A DNA stretch of 60,706 nt, taken from NCBI GenBank assembly GCA_947505105.1, contig CANNKG010000007.1, positions 1-60,706 of the forward strand, given 5' to 3'. The DNA is from Methylococcaceae bacterium. Lineage in GTDB: Bacteria > Pseudomonadota > Gammaproteobacteria > Methylococcales > Methylomonadaceae. This document shows positions 1-10,215 of the stretch, one piece after another. A model generated the notes under the pieces. That model was not told the DNA's origin. It was given only the letters and a program-made list of their open reading frames with translations, and searched no databases. The position numbers were made by a program, and so were the translations under genes. How positions within the stretch are numbered: position 1 is the stretch's first letter; each line of letters starts with the position of its first letter.

Positions 1-87
1 AAAACGTAGTCAAACATGTACAGGCAGTACTTTAATAACAACAACGTGTAAGGTCACTTACACATTATTACGACGTGCGGCGGTGCT

Positions 88-107
88 GAGGGGTAACAAA
101 ACCCCTC
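88..107. other. Short GC-rich hairpin upstream of the KYL-repeat gene
   Basis: A perfect 7-bp inverted repeat, gaggggt (88-94) and acccctc (101-107), encloses a 6-nt loop. A short ccgct direct repeat follows (to about 120). There is no T-run, so it is not a classic terminator. It lies about 90 nt before the start of the repeat-protein gene and could be a leader structure or the end of an upstream unit. The rest of positions 1-193 shows no gene I can recognise. Confidence 0.4.
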
Positions 108-193
108 CGCTCCGCTCCGCGCATTACGACTTACTAGGGGCAAAACGTGGTAGGACAAGGGTTGAAACTAATTTGCGTAATCGGGGGTGATAA

Positions 194-1459
194 ATGACAC
201 AAAATTACTTAATTGATTTTGTAACAGATCTATTTGCTACAAAACCAGCGCCGGTCGAAGAGACCCAATACTCGTATCCAGTGCTTGCTGATTCGAGTTC
301 CCAAGCAATGACCGGAGTTGCAAAGTACATCAGCACTTTACCTTTAGTGACTGGGGTAGCAAAATATCTAAAAAATCAAAATGCACGACCGGCTACCACT
401 GTAACAAAATACTTGGTAAATCAATCAATCGCCGAACGAAGCACACTTGTACAGACGGGTGTCGCGAAATATGTCGCCAAGGTAACTAAGGATGCAACAG
501 CTCCAAGTGGTGTGGCACGATATGTTGCTAGTCAAGCATTGCGCCCTACTACAAAACCGAAGATCAGCGGAGTAGCAAAGTATATCGAACAACAAGAAGC
601 AGCGGTTCAGCCTCTAACTGTATTGACTGGCGTTGCAAAATATCAGGCGGAGCAGGAGTTATTGGCTAAGAAATCAGCGGCTGCGGCTTTGATTGCTAAA
701 TATCTCGAACAAGAAGCCGTTGCCGCGAAACAAAAAGAGGAAGCAGTCTTGATAAAGTCTAGCGAACCCGTTATCGAAATATCTTCAGAAGAACCGGCCG
801 TTACCGGCGTTGGCCGATATTTACAAGCCTTGGATGTACTGGCTAGAACTAAACCACAGGTAACAAGTGTTGCAAAGTATTTGGCTAGACAGTTAGTCTT
901 GGAAAGTCAAAAACCGATTCCAACCGGGGTTGAAAAATATTTAGTAAAACAAGTGAAGACAACTAAGCCAAAGCCTGTCCTTAGTAAAGTCGCTCAATAT
1001 TTGGAAAATCAGGCGACTCTTGAGAAAAGTAAACCTGCAGTGAGTGGTGTTGCTAAATATCTTGCCAAGCAAGGCGTGTTAAATAAAGATAAACCCGTAA
1101 CCAGTGGCGTTGCCAAGTATCTGCTTCAGCAGGGGATAATCGCGGGTCAAAATGTTACCAAGAATGCTGACGTGGTTGCGATAGAGGTACCGGCAATATC
1201 ACCCTCTGGAAAACTAACAGGTGTTGATAAATATATCGAAAGACAGGTGGCTGAAGCTGTTGAAAAAGCAGTCGCGGCGGTTGTGGTTGAGGATATTGAA
1301 AGCATTGAAGGTGAATATATTCCAGCGCATGAGTCGATTGAAGTAGAAGTTTTGACTGGCGTTGCAAAATATCTTAAAGAACATACGAGTCAAGAGCCTG
1401 TAGTCAGCAAACCAATAGCAAGAACTGGTGTTGAAAAGTATTTGCTTGAAAGAGTTTAA
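194..1459 (+). CDS. Protein made of 17 tandem [TS]GVxKYL repeats, unknown function
   Basis: The 421-residue protein has no family that I recognise. After a 39-residue leader (MTQNYLIDFVTDLFATKPAP...) it is almost entirely a repeat whose core is [TS]GV[AE]KY[LIV] followed by xxQ. I count 17 cores, the first at residue 40 and the last seven residues before the end. Spacing is mostly 16-20 residues, with three longer linkers rich in Glu, Val and Ala. Four cores are degenerate (TVTKYL, ALIAKYL, TSVAKYL, SKVAQYL). The linkers are rich in Lys, Pro, Gln and Glu. There is no signal peptide, long membrane segment or Cys pattern, so a cytosolic protein is likely. The ATG at 194 follows a GGGGGTGA ribosome site. 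Transaldolase and aldolase genes follow about 180 nt downstream. The regular short motif on flexible linkers resembles multivalent scaffold or linker proteins; this is inference only. Confidence 0.9.
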   Translation: MTQNYLIDFVTDLFATKPAPVEETQYSYPVLADSSSQAMTGVAKYISTLPLVTGVAKYLKNQNARPATTVTKYLVNQSIAERSTLVQTGVAKYVAKVTKDATAPSGVARYVASQALRPTTKPKISGVAKYIEQQEAAVQPLTVLTGVAKYQAEQELLAKKSAAAALIAKYLEQEAVAAKQKEEAVLIKSSEPVIEISSEEPAVTGVGRYLQALDVLARTKPQVTSVAKYLARQLVLESQKPIPTGVEKYLVKQVKTTKPKPVLSKVAQYLENQATLEKSKPAVSGVAKYLAKQGVLNKDKPVTSGVAKYLLQQGIIAGQNVTKNADVVAIEVPAISPSGKLTGVDKYIERQVAEAVEKAVAAVVVEDIESIEGEYIPAHESIEVEVLTGVAKYLKEHTSQEPVVSKPIARTGVEKYLLERV

Positions 1460-1637
1460 TTTTTGAGCGTTTTTCCGGCAAAGGATTTTTACGTGGATTT
1501 GAAGTGGTCGAAAACAGTTAAGTTCTAGGAATGTGAAATTCTCACATTAATAATGCATTTGGCCTTAGCAAAGATTTTTGGCCGTATAAAAATGATTTTT
1601 TATAAATAATTATAATTTAAATAAATAGGTGCCCAAT

Positions 1638-2624
1638 ATGGCAAAAACGTTATTAGAACAACTCAGAGAAATGACTGTCGTGGTAGCCGATACTGGTGAT
1701 ATTCAGGCTATTGAAACCTTCAAACCGCGTGACGCGACCACCAATCCTTCTTTGATCACTGCGGCTGCGCAAATGCCACAGTATCAAAGTATCGTCGATG
1801 ATACCTTGAAAGGTGCACGCGCTAGTTTAGGCGCTGCAGCTTCAGCTGCTCAAGTCGCTTCATTGGCGTTTGAGCGTTTGGCCGTTTCTTTCGGTCTTAA
1901 AATTCTGGAAATTATTCCGGGTCGTGTTTCTACTGAAGTTGATGCACGTCTATCTTATGATATTGATGCGACCGTAACTAAAGGCCGCGAGATCATCGCG
2001 CAATACAAAGAAAATGGTATTTCAACAGAACGGGTCTTGATCAAAATCGCCGCGACGTGGGAAGGTATTCAAGCAGCAGCTGTACTTGAAAAAGAAGGTA
2101 TTCATTGTAACCTGACCTTATTGTTCGGCTTGCATCAAGCGATTGCCTGCGCTGAAAATGGTATTACCCTGATTTCTCCATTTGTGGGCCGTATCCTGGA
2201 CTGGTACAAAAAAGATACCGGTCGCGATTCCTATGCGCCAGCAGAAGATCCAGGCGTCTTGTCAGTAACTGAAATCTATAACTACTATAAAAAATTCGGT
2301 TATAAGACTGAAGTGATGGGTGCAAGCTTCCGTAATATTGGTGAAATCACTGAATTAGCAGGTTCGGATTTATTGACTATTGCACCGTCATTACTGGCTG
2401 AATTACAAGCGACTGAAGGTGAATTGCCGCGCAAATTGGACCCAGCGAAAGCCGTTACGCTGACAATTGAAAAATTATCTATCGACAAAGCGACTTTTGA
2501 CAGTATGCATGTAGAAAACCGTATGGCGAACGAAAAACTCTCCGAAGGTATCGATGGCTTCACTAAAGCTTTAGTGGCTTTGGAAGAATTGCTCGCTGCC
2601 CGTTTGGCAACGTTAGAAGGTTAA
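1638..2624 (+). CDS. tal: Transaldolase
   Basis: This gene encodes a 328-residue transaldolase, which moves a dihydroxyacetone unit between sugar phosphates (sedoheptulose-7-P plus glyceraldehyde-3-P to erythrose-4-P plus fructose-6-P). The N-terminal DATTNPSLI motif and the Schiff-base region [12 protein letters not shown] (Lys136) are intact. Length fits the TalB-type family. I chose the ATG at 1638, preceded by AGGTG seven bases upstream, over an in-frame GTG at 1629. It is followed 54 nt later by the class II aldolase gene in the same direction, and a terminator closes the pair. In methylotrophs both enzymes serve the rearrangement phase of the ribulose monophosphate cycle. Confidence 0.96.
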   Translation: MAKTLLEQLREMTVVVADTGDIQAIETFKPRDATTNPSLITAAAQMPQYQSIVDDTLKGARASLGAAASAAQVASLAFERLAVSFGLKILEIIPGRVSTEVDARLSYDIDATVTKGREIIAQYKENGISTERVLIKIAATWEGIQAAAVLEKEGIHCNLTLLFGLHQAIACAENGITLISPFVGRILDWYKKDTGRDSYAPAEDPGVLSVTEIYNYYKKFGYKTEVMGASFRNIGEITELAGSDLLTIAPSLLAELQATEGELPRKLDPAKAVTLTIEKLSIDKATFDSMHVENRMANEKLSEGIDGFTKALVALEELLAARLATLEG

Positions 2625-2678
2625 TAATTTTTTTCCGAATTAATAAAGAATTTACGTAGAAGGATAGAGGATCTATAA

Positions 2679-3758
2679 ATGTCACAAAAAATATCAGATG
2701 TAGTTAAACCGGGTGTTGTCACGGGTGATGACGTGCAAAAAATCTTTGCAATTTGTAAAGCCAATAGTTTTGCATTACCGGGGGTTAACGTCATTAACAC
2801 CGATTCGATTAATGCGGTATTGGAAGCAGCTGCAAATGTTAAATCTGCGGTAATTGTTCAATTCTCAAATGGTGGTGCGCAATTTGTCGCTGGTAAAGGT
2901 TTGAAATTGGAAGGTCAGCAAACTGCAATTCTCGGTGCTATTTCAGGTGCACAACATGTTCATTTGATGGCTGAGAAATATGGTGTGCCGGTCATTTTAC
3001 ATACCGACCATGCTGCTAAAAAATTATTGCCGTGGATTGATGGTTTATTAGACGCAGGTGAAGCGCATTTTGCTAAAACCGGTAAGCCATTATTCAGTTC
3101 ACACATGTTGGATTTGTCTGAAGAGTCTCTCAAAGAAAATATCGAAATTTGCGCCAAGTATTTGGAGCGCATGTCAAAAATGGGCATGACCTTAGAAATT
3201 GAATTAGGTTGTACCGGTGGTGAAGAAGACGGTGTGGATAACAGCCACATGGATCATTCTGCGCTGTATACGCAACCGGAAGACGTGGCTTATGCTTATG
3301 AAGTGTTGAGTAAAATCAGCCCACGTTTTACGATTGCGGCTTCTTTCGGTAACGTTCATGGCGTATATAAACCAGGTAACGTTAAATTGACACCGACTAT
3401 TTTGGCTAATTCACAAAAATATGTCTCTGAAAAATTTGGCGTACCGGCTAATACTTTAGATTTCGTTTTCCATGGTGGTTCAGGATCAACACCTGAAGAA
3501 ATTAAAGAATCTATCAGTTATGGCGTGGTCAAAATGAACATTGATACCGATACCCAATGGGCAACTTGGGAAGCTATCATGAATTACTACAAGAAAAACG
3601 AAGGCTATTTGCAAGGTCAGATCGGTAACCCAGAGGGCGACGATAAGCCGAACAAAAAATATTACGATCCGCGGGTATGGCAACGTGCTGGCGAAGTTGG
3701 AATGGTCGCTCGTTTAGAGCAAGCTTTCCAGGAACTGAATGCGGTTAATTCGTTGTAA
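2679..3758 (+). CDS. fba: Class II fructose-bisphosphate aldolase
   Basis: The 359-residue product matches the length and motifs of FbaA-type, zinc-dependent class II aldolases. It cleaves fructose-1,6-bisphosphate into dihydroxyacetone phosphate and glyceraldehyde-3-phosphate. Visible motifs are LHTDHAAKK near residues 108-115 (catalytic Asp and zinc His), the LEIELGCTGGEEDG segment, and the phosphate-binding HGGSGST and MNIDTDTQWA segments. The start ATG has an AGAGGAT ribosome site. It sits directly behind tal and in front of a strong terminator, so tal and fba probably form one transcription unit. Confidence 0.97.
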   Translation: MSQKISDVVKPGVVTGDDVQKIFAICKANSFALPGVNVINTDSINAVLEAAANVKSAVIVQFSNGGAQFVAGKGLKLEGQQTAILGAISGAQHVHLMAEKYGVPVILHTDHAAKKLLPWIDGLLDAGEAHFAKTGKPLFSSHMLDLSEESLKENIEICAKYLERMSKMGMTLEIELGCTGGEEDGVDNSHMDHSALYTQPEDVAYAYEVLSKISPRFTIAASFGNVHGVYKPGNVKLTPTILANSQKYVSEKFGVPANTLDFVFHGGSGSTPEEIKESISYGVVKMNIDTDTQWATWEAIMNYYKKNEGYLQGQIGNPEGDDKPNKKYYDPRVWQRAGEVGMVARLEQAFQELNAVNSL

Positions 3759-3778
3759 TTAATCGGAGATAAAAAAAG

Positions 3779-3811
3779 AGCCGGTGTGATTAATTCACAT
3801 CGGCTTTTTTT
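3779..3811 (+). terminator. Rho-independent terminator after fba
   Basis: An 11-bp stem, agccggtgtga (3779-3789) with tcacatcggct (3795-3805) and one G-U pair, has a 5-nt loop and is followed by a run of T (3805-3811). It is preceded by a run of A, so it could act in both directions. It ends the tal-fba unit. Confidence 0.88.
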
Positions 3812-3948
3812 GTTTTATGGGTTTGTTACATTTTAGAAAAGATTTTTTGTGAACAAATTGTAAAAAATTAACTGAAATAATATGCTTAGCCGCTATTTTT
3901 AAACTAAACTATCATCTTACTAGTTCCCATTAAGAAGGATAGTGAATT

Positions 3949-4353
3949 ATGTCAACTCTTAGCCCTAGCACGATCCAGCTTGCCGGTAAAAATTATACTG
4001 TTGCCGATTTATTGCAGGAATCGGATGAATATATCAGGCTTGAAGCCGCGGAACAGTGTTTTGCCTTGACTGCCTTGATTAATGACCCGTCGCTCTTAGT
4101 GCGTTGTGCGGTAGCGCGCAAAAAAATAGGACATGACGTGCTGGTAAGTGATATTGATTGGCAGGTGCGGGCAACGGTTGCAAAAAATTGTACGGATTCG
4201 CGTTTTCTTGACATACTTGCGCGAGATAGCCATGAGTTTGTGCGTTTTGTTGTGGTGAAACGTGGCTATGCGTTGGATTATTTAGTTAATGATACAGATG
4301 AGGAAATAGCTTCAATAGCGCGTTATCAATTGCAATATCAACAAGCCGCGTAA
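3949..4353 (+). CDS. Small HEAT/LRV-like repeat protein
   Basis: This 134-residue protein contains about four copies of a roughly 21-residue unit with the pattern L(x)xDxxxxVRxxVAxxx (for example INDPSLLVRCAVARKK, VSDIDWQVRATVAKNC, RDSHEFVRFVVVKRG). That pattern is typical of leucine-rich-variant and HEAT-like helical repeats, which usually mediate protein contacts. There is no signal peptide, Cys cluster or catalytic motif. The ATG has an AAGGA ribosome site. It stands alone between the fba terminator and rapA. The fold is suggested by the repeats; the role is unknown. Confidence 0.8.
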   Translation: MSTLSPSTIQLAGKNYTVADLLQESDEYIRLEAAEQCFALTALINDPSLLVRCAVARKKIGHDVLVSDIDWQVRATVAKNCTDSRFLDILARDSHEFVRFVVVKRGYALDYLVNDTDEEIASIARYQLQYQQAA

Positions 4354-4543
4354 ATTACTCGACATTATAAAAGCTGTCTCTTCAAAAGATCATCAATAGG
4401 TGGTCTCAGTGTTTTTTTGTTCAAAAATCCCCGTTTTTTGACGATTACAGTTGAAAAACAAAAATTCATACCCATCATCCATTATTAACCTATGCAAGGT
4501 TTCTTGATATATTGTGCAATTATTTAATCAGGCCTTATAAGAA

Positions 4544-7312
4544 ATGAATGATTTTATTCCCGGTCAGCGTTGGATTAGTAATACTGAATCAGAGTTAGGT
4601 TTGGGCCTAGTTTTGGAAGTTGAGTTTAATCGGGTCAGTATGTTGTTTTTAGCCTGCGGTGAGAAACGTTTATATGCTGCTGACAATGCTCCTTTAACCC
4701 GTGTCAGATTTGCTGAAGGCGATACGATAGAATCGACAGAAAATGAATTCGTAGTCGTGGAGCAGGTGATAGAAAAGGCGGGCCTGATTACTTACATTGG
4801 CGTCAATGATGAAGGTCAAACTGTCGAAGTGGAGGAGATGGAATTAAATCATCACATCCAGTTCAATAAACCACATGATCGTTTATTTGCAGGTCAGGTA
4901 GATCCTGAAAGCTGGTTTCTGCTGCGTTATGAAACTTGGCAACGCTTGCAGAGACATCAACAATCTCAATTTAAGGGCTTACAAGGCGGAAGAACTTCCC
5001 TTTTAGCTCACCAGCTTTATATTGCCTATGAAGCGGCAAATCGCTTGTCCCCCAGAATTATGCTGGCCGATGAGGTTGGCTTAGGGAAAACGATTGAAGC
5101 AGGTTTAATTATGCATTATCGTCTGCTTAATGGTTTAAGTCGGCGAATTTTAATTATTGTCCCGGAAAGTTTATTACATCAATGGCTTGTTGAAATGCTT
5201 AGACGTTTTAATCTACGTTTTAGTATTTTTGATGAAGAACGCTGTATTGAATCACATGAAGAAAATCCATTTACTACTGAGCAACTGGTATTGTGCAGTC
5301 AGAATTTCTTTGCACGCTACCCGAAGCGTCAAGTGCAGGCATTGGAGGCTGAATGGGATATGGTGGTGGTCGACGAAGCGCATCACTTGGAATGGCATGA
5401 AGAAGCGCCAAGTGGTGAATATCTGTTTATCGAACAGTTGGGCCTTCGAAATCCAGGGTTGATTTTATTAACCGCGACGCCTGAACAATTAGGTAAGGAA
5501 AGCCACTTTGCGCGTTTGCGACTGCTTGATCCCGATCGATTCCATAGTTATCAGGCGTTTCTGGAAGAGGAGGAAATCTTCGAGCCGATTGCTGAAATTG
5601 CCAAAGTCTTATTGGCTGGAACCCCACTCGATCAATCGGCTAGAACTCAGTTAAAAAAATTATTAAAGCATGACAATATTGATTCATTGTTGGCAAAACT
5701 GGACGACGCTGAACAAGTCGAATCGGGAACAAACGAATTGATCAATGTGTTACTGGATCATCATGGAACAGGACGAATCCTCTTTCGAAATTCAAGACAT
5801 ACGGTGCAAGGATTTCCGCAGCGTGAATGTTACGGCTATCCCATCGAAGGCAAGCCCACCGATGATTTATTGACCGACCCCAGATTTGTCTGGTTGGTTG
5901 ATAAGCTTAAGCAATTAAAAAAACAGAAAGTCTTGTTAATTTGTAAAGAAGCGCAATTAGCGATCGCTTTGGAACAGGCATTGAAAACTCGGATCGGCAT
6001 TTCATCAGCGGTGTTTCATGAAGGCATGAGTATTATCGAACGAGATCGAGCGGCGGCTTATTTCGCTGATTATGAAGGTTCGGCTCGCATCCTGATTTGT
6101 TCTGAGATTGGCAGTGAAGGGCGCAACTTTCAATTTGTGCAGCATTTGGTGCTCTTTGATTTGCCGACTAATCCGGATTTATTGCAGCAACGCATTGGTC
6201 GTCTTGATCGAATTGGGCAGAAACAGGTTATCCAGATTCATGTGCCGTATCTGGTCAATACCCCGGAACACATACTGTTCCGCTGGTATCATGAAGGCAT
6301 GAATGCATTTCGAGTCAATTGTTCGGGCGCACAGCGAGTCGCTGAGCAACAACACGATGAGCTTGCGAGAATTTTAACCTCGACAAACCAAAAGATTATC
6401 GAAGATTTTATTATCCGTACTAAAACGCTAAGCGAGACGATTGAAGAACACATGCATCAGGGACGCGATCAATTGCTGGAATTAAATTCCTGTCGAAATG
6501 AGCTGGCGGAGAACTTGATTCAACAAATTGAATTTGACGAACAGGAAGCGAATATTTGGCCGTATTTTGAAAGTTTGCTCGATTGTTACGGAATTAATGT
6601 CGAGCAGCATTCAACGGATTGCTACATTTTGACACCGAGTGAGCATTTGCGTATTGAACATTTTCCCATGATTGATGAAGATGGCCTAACCGTCACCGTG
6701 AAACGGGATATCGCGTTGGTGCGTGAAGACATGCAGTTCATTACCCAGGAACATCCGATAGTCAATGCCGCGATGGATCTGGTGCTTTCCAGCGATACCG
6801 GCAACGCTGCGGTTTCAGCCGTGACTCATGTTCAATTGCCTGAAGGTCAGTTTTTGCTGGAACTGTTGTTTATTGTCGAATGTAGTGCGCCCTCAGAATT
6901 ACAGATTAGCCGGTTTTTGCCGCATACCCCAGTGCGAATTTTGATCGATCAGACCTTAAAGGATTTAACCTCGAAAGTATCTCATGCCAGCTTGATGAGT
7001 ACTGGCGATAGTTTCGAAGGTCATCAGGTTAGCACTTTCTTGAATTCGCAGCGGGTGCAAATTAATAAAATGCTCGATATCGCGCGGCAGAAAGCTAAAT
7101 TGGAAATGGAGGTAATAACGACCCAAGCGAATAAAGTTATGCTGGATGTATTGGGTGGTGAAATCAAGCGTTTGGCGCGATTGAAGAAAATCAATCCAAG
7201 CATCAAGGATGAAGAAATTGAACAATTGAAAGATGTGGTCAGATTATCCTATAGCCACATCCAAGACGCGCAAATAAGACTGGATGCTGTACGGTTTATT
7301 GTTACAAGCTAA
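4544..7312 (+). CDS. rapA: RNA polymerase-associated SWI2/SNF2 ATPase RapA
   Basis: The 922-residue product matches RapA (HepA), which binds RNA polymerase and promotes its recycling after transcription. The N-terminal domain begins FIPGQRWISNTESELGLG, as in RapA. The SNF2 ATPase follows with Walker A region LADEVGLGKTIEAG (about residues 175-190) and the DEAH box VVVDEAHH (about 275-283). The helicase C-terminal lobe includes CSEIGSEGRNFQF and QRIGRLDRIGQ. The length is slightly below the 968 residues of the E. coli protein. The gene stands alone; a weak stem (7319-7335) lies after the stop. Confidence 0.95.
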   Translation: MNDFIPGQRWISNTESELGLGLVLEVEFNRVSMLFLACGEKRLYAADNAPLTRVRFAEGDTIESTENEFVVVEQVIEKAGLITYIGVNDEGQTVEVEEMELNHHIQFNKPHDRLFAGQVDPESWFLLRYETWQRLQRHQQSQFKGLQGGRTSLLAHQLYIAYEAANRLSPRIMLADEVGLGKTIEAGLIMHYRLLNGLSRRILIIVPESLLHQWLVEMLRRFNLRFSIFDEERCIESHEENPFTTEQLVLCSQNFFARYPKRQVQALEAEWDMVVVDEAHHLEWHEEAPSGEYLFIEQLGLRNPGLILLTATPEQLGKESHFARLRLLDPDRFHSYQAFLEEEEIFEPIAEIAKVLLAGTPLDQSARTQLKKLLKHDNIDSLLAKLDDAEQVESGTNELINVLLDHHGTGRILFRNSRHTVQGFPQRECYGYPIEGKPTDDLLTDPRFVWLVDKLKQLKKQKVLLICKEAQLAIALEQALKTRIGISSAVFHEGMSIIERDRAAAYFADYEGSARILICSEIGSEGRNFQFVQHLVLFDLPTNPDLLQQRIGRLDRIGQKQVIQIHVPYLVNTPEHILFRWYHEGMNAFRVNCSGAQRVAEQQHDELARILTSTNQKIIEDFIIRTKTLSETIEEHMHQGRDQLLELNSCRNELAENLIQQIEFDEQEANIWPYFESLLDCYGINVEQHSTDCYILTPSEHLRIEHFPMIDEDGLTVTVKRDIALVREDMQFITQEHPIVNAAMDLVLSSDTGNAAVSAVTHVQLPEGQFLLELLFIVECSAPSELQISRFLPHTPVRILIDQTLKDLTSKVSHASLMSTGDSFEGHQVSTFLNSQRVQINKMLDIARQKAKLEMEVITTQANKVMLDVLGGEIKRLARLKKINPSIKDEEIEQLKDVVRLSYSHIQDAQIRLDAVRFIVTS

Positions 7313-7473
7313 ACTGCACCACTTTAAAGCAGTGGAGAGGTGATTTTTTCCCGACGACTTAAATATACGTCTGACTAGCGTCTATTCTCGAATGGCGAAG
7401 TAGCTGAACAAACCTGTGTGATTGAAGCGGGTAATGTTCAGCGACTTGGCTCCCCCTACGTAAATTATTAAGG

Positions 7474-9186
7474 ATGCGGCAAACATTGTCTCAATTTCAG
7501 AAGATGCCTAGTCAAACCCGCCGCAGTTTTATAAAGACCTTAAGTGCAACCGGTATGATGTTGGGTTTGCCGACCTGGATCAGAAACGCCGCTGCAAAAT
7601 CCAAGCTTTCATCAGTGCCGGTACTTTCAGGAACCGAATTCACCCTGACCATTGCCGAAACTTGGGTGAACTTTTCGGGAAAGTCTTGCAAGGCGACTAC
7701 CGTGAATGGCTCGTTACCTGCACCCACACTGCGTTGGCGGGAAGGGGAGATGGTTACCTTACATGTTACCAATCAACTCGACGAAGAAAGCTCAATTCAC
7801 TGGCACGGCATTATTCTGCCTTTTCAAATGGACGGCGTACCCGGCATTAGTTTTGAAGGCATTGCGCCTGGCAAAACCTTTACCTATCGCTTTAAAGTGC
7901 AGCAAGCGGGGACTTATTGGTATCACGCTCACTCCGGTATGCAAGAACAAACCGGATTATACGGCGCGATCATCATCGAAGCACTGACGCCTCCGGCAGA
8001 GTCTGCTGACCGGGATTATATCGTCATGCTCTCGGATTGGACCGATGATCCGCCTATGAAAGTTTACACAAAGCTCAAAAAACAGAGCGATTACTACAAT
8101 TTCAATCAACCAACAGTCGTGGATTTTTTCCGCGATTGGGCTAACGACGGTTTCATGGCAAGTCTTTCCAAGAGACAGATGTGGAATCAAATGCGCATGA
8201 ATATGACCGACCTCGGGGACATTTCAGCCTATACCTACACCTATTTGCTCAATGGCCAAAACTCAAACGATTATTGGATCGGCCTGTTTAAACCCGGAGA
8301 GCGAGTCCGTTTACGCTTTATAAATGCTTCGGCCCAAACTTTTTTTGATGTGCGCATTCCGGGGTTGCAACTGCAGGTAGTGGCGGCAGATGGACAGGCG
8401 ATTGAACCGGTGGTCGTCGATGAATTTCGTATCGGACTTGCTGAAACTTATGATGTGCTGGTAACCCCGACTGAGGGGGCCTATACTGTGTTTGCCCAAA
8501 GTATGGATCGAAGCGGCTATGCGCGCGGATTACTCGCGGTCGATCTTAATCTGGAACGGGCAGTGCCACGCGTTGATAAACCCCAGGCATTGACGATGGT
8601 GGACATGATGGGGGCCATGAATCACGCTGAGCATGACGGAATGTCTATGGCACATTCGCCAGCAGTTGCGGTTCGGCATGCGCGTACCGAGTTTTCTCCG
8701 AACGTCGATATGCGGGTCGATACCCCGCGTACTAATCTGGATGATCCCGGCGTAGGTTTACGCAATAATGGGCGTCGAGTATTGACCTATGCCGATTTAC
8801 GTAGTGCTATCAAACCTCAGGGGCTTAGAGAACCCGAACGCGAAATTGAATTACATCTGACCGGCAATATGGAGCGCTATAGCTGGTCAATCGATGGTCT
8901 TGGATTTGGCGAGTCCACGCCGATCCATTTTCGTCTGGGTGAATGGGTGCGGATCATTATCGTCAACGACACCATGATGACGCATCCGATGCATTTACAC
9001 GGCATGTGGTGCGATTTGGAAAGTGCCGACGGGGAGTTTCAGGTACGCAAGCACACGATTGTGGTGCAGCCCGCCCAGCGGGTGACTTTTTTGGTTCATG
9101 CCGATGCGCCGGGAAGGTGGGCTTGGCATTGTCATCTTTTTTATCACATGCATGCCGGAATGATGCGGCAAGTGGTCGTTGCGTGA
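7474..9186 (+). CDS. copA: CopA-type multicopper oxidase, Tat exported
   Basis: The 570-residue protein is a periplasmic multicopper oxidase of the CopA/PcoA copper-resistance family, thought to oxidise Cu(I) in the periplasm. The N-terminus carries a twin-arginine signal (QTRRSFIKTLSATG). Copper ligand motifs are all visible: HWHGIILP, WYHAHSGMQ, HPMHLHGMW and WHCHLFYHMHAGM. A Met/His-rich stretch lies near residues 370-395 (MVDMMGAMNHAEHDGMSMAH), typical of CopA. The ATG at 7474 has poor ribosome-site spacing; an ATG at 7504 (MPSQTRRSF) would also keep the Tat signal. Its stop codon overlaps the copB start. Confidence 0.94.
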   Translation: MRQTLSQFQKMPSQTRRSFIKTLSATGMMLGLPTWIRNAAAKSKLSSVPVLSGTEFTLTIAETWVNFSGKSCKATTVNGSLPAPTLRWREGEMVTLHVTNQLDEESSIHWHGIILPFQMDGVPGISFEGIAPGKTFTYRFKVQQAGTYWYHAHSGMQEQTGLYGAIIIEALTPPAESADRDYIVMLSDWTDDPPMKVYTKLKKQSDYYNFNQPTVVDFFRDWANDGFMASLSKRQMWNQMRMNMTDLGDISAYTYTYLLNGQNSNDYWIGLFKPGERVRLRFINASAQTFFDVRIPGLQLQVVAADGQAIEPVVVDEFRIGLAETYDVLVTPTEGAYTVFAQSMDRSGYARGLLAVDLNLERAVPRVDKPQALTMVDMMGAMNHAEHDGMSMAHSPAVAVRHARTEFSPNVDMRVDTPRTNLDDPGVGLRNNGRRVLTYADLRSAIKPQGLREPEREIELHLTGNMERYSWSIDGLGFGESTPIHFRLGEWVRIIIVNDTMMTHPMHLHGMWCDLESADGEFQVRKHTIVVQPAQRVTFLVHADAPGRWAWHCHLFYHMHAGMMRQVVVA

Positions 9187-10142
9187 CTCGGGTAGTGGCT
9201 AGCTTGATAATAGTGCTCTCAGCCTTGCTGTTTAATGTTTCATCAGTGTGCGCGGCTGAAAATCACCACCATGATCATGCACAACACCAAAACATGCAAA
9301 TGCCAGCACAAGTCGAGCCAGATCACAGTGCCATGCAGCATGAGCAGATGGATCATAGTCAGCATACGCCTCAAACCGTGGTGCCCGAAAGTCATCAGCA
9401 TCATCCCGAAACCGTTGACGATAGTCAGACAGAGAAGCCACTGCGTGACCCGCATGCCTATGCCGAAGGTTATGATTTTGGCCCCTACGCCAAGCATCAT
9501 ATGGGGGATGACGATTATTTGGGATCAGTGATCATGGATCGATTGGAAAGCGTGATCAGTTCCCGCAATGTTGGCCTGACCTATGACTGGCAGGCATGGT
9601 TCGGTAAAACCAATGATCGGGCTTTGATTCGGGCGGAAGGCGAGATTATTGACGGTCGTTTTGAAAATGCCCGGAACGAATTGCTCTGGGCGCATGCGGT
9701 GACTCCCTTTTGGGATTCCCAGGTCGGAGTGCGCTACGACAGCGGCAAAGGCACCGATCGGGGCTGGTTGGCCTTGGGGATTCAAGGATTAGCCCCGTAT
9801 TGGGTGTATGTCGAAGCAACCGGCTACGTCAACGAACAAGGCCGCACCGCGTTTCGTCTGGAATTAGAATATGACTTACTGATTACCCAACGACTTATTT
9901 TACAGCCCAGAACCGAACTCAATATCTATAGCCGGGATGACGTGAGTCGAGATGTCAAAAGTGGTCTATCTATGATGGAGCTTGGCGTGCGGCTTCGTTA
10001 TGAAATAGTCCGAGAATTTGCACCCTATGTCGGGGTGGACTGGGAGCGTCGTTTCGAATCGAGCGTTGTACAAACGCCAACGGCAGGCTATGCCACGATC
10101 AACGATATTCGTTTTGTAGCCGGAGTGCGTTTCTGGTTTTAA
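9183..10142 (+). CDS. copB: CopB-type outer-membrane copper protein
   Basis: The product (319 residues from the GTG at 9183) matches CopB/PcoB, the outer-membrane beta-barrel partner of CopA. A hydrophobic signal peptide ([21 protein letters not shown]) is followed by a His/Met-rich stretch ([15 protein letters not shown] and similar, to about residue 75), a likely copper-binding region. The barrel domain then begins near [14 protein letters not shown] and ends in an aromatic residue (VRFWF), as outer-membrane proteins do. The GTG overlaps the copA stop as GTGA, implying translational coupling. A longer in-frame reading back to 8943 lies inside copA and is unlikely. Confidence 0.93.
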   Translation: MTRVVASLIIVLSALLFNVSSVCAAENHHHDHAQHQNMQMPAQVEPDHSAMQHEQMDHSQHTPQTVVPESHQHHPETVDDSQTEKPLRDPHAYAEGYDFGPYAKHHMGDDDYLGSVIMDRLESVISSRNVGLTYDWQAWFGKTNDRALIRAEGEIIDGRFENARNELLWAHAVTPFWDSQVGVRYDSGKGTDRGWLALGIQGLAPYWVYVEATGYVNEQGRTAFRLELEYDLLITQRLILQPRTELNIYSRDDVSRDVKSGLSMMELGVRLRYEIVREFAPYVGVDWERRFESSVVQTPTAGYATINDIRFVAGVRFWF

Positions 10143-10215
10143 ACGACACAACATTATTTTTAGGTGCTCCAAGCCTATCACGTCGAATTACCCTCATTTT
10201 AATTTTAAGGATTCT

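Noticed and set aside
300-1459. Regular roughly 60-nt periodicity resembling a CRISPR or tandem DNA repeat
   Set aside because: The copies are conserved in protein, not in DNA, there are no unique spacers between identical repeats, and one frame stays open throughout.
8943-9182. Longer CopB starting inside copA
   Set aside because: The added residues are an out-of-frame reading of the copA 3' end, and a signal peptide begins right at the GTG at 9183.
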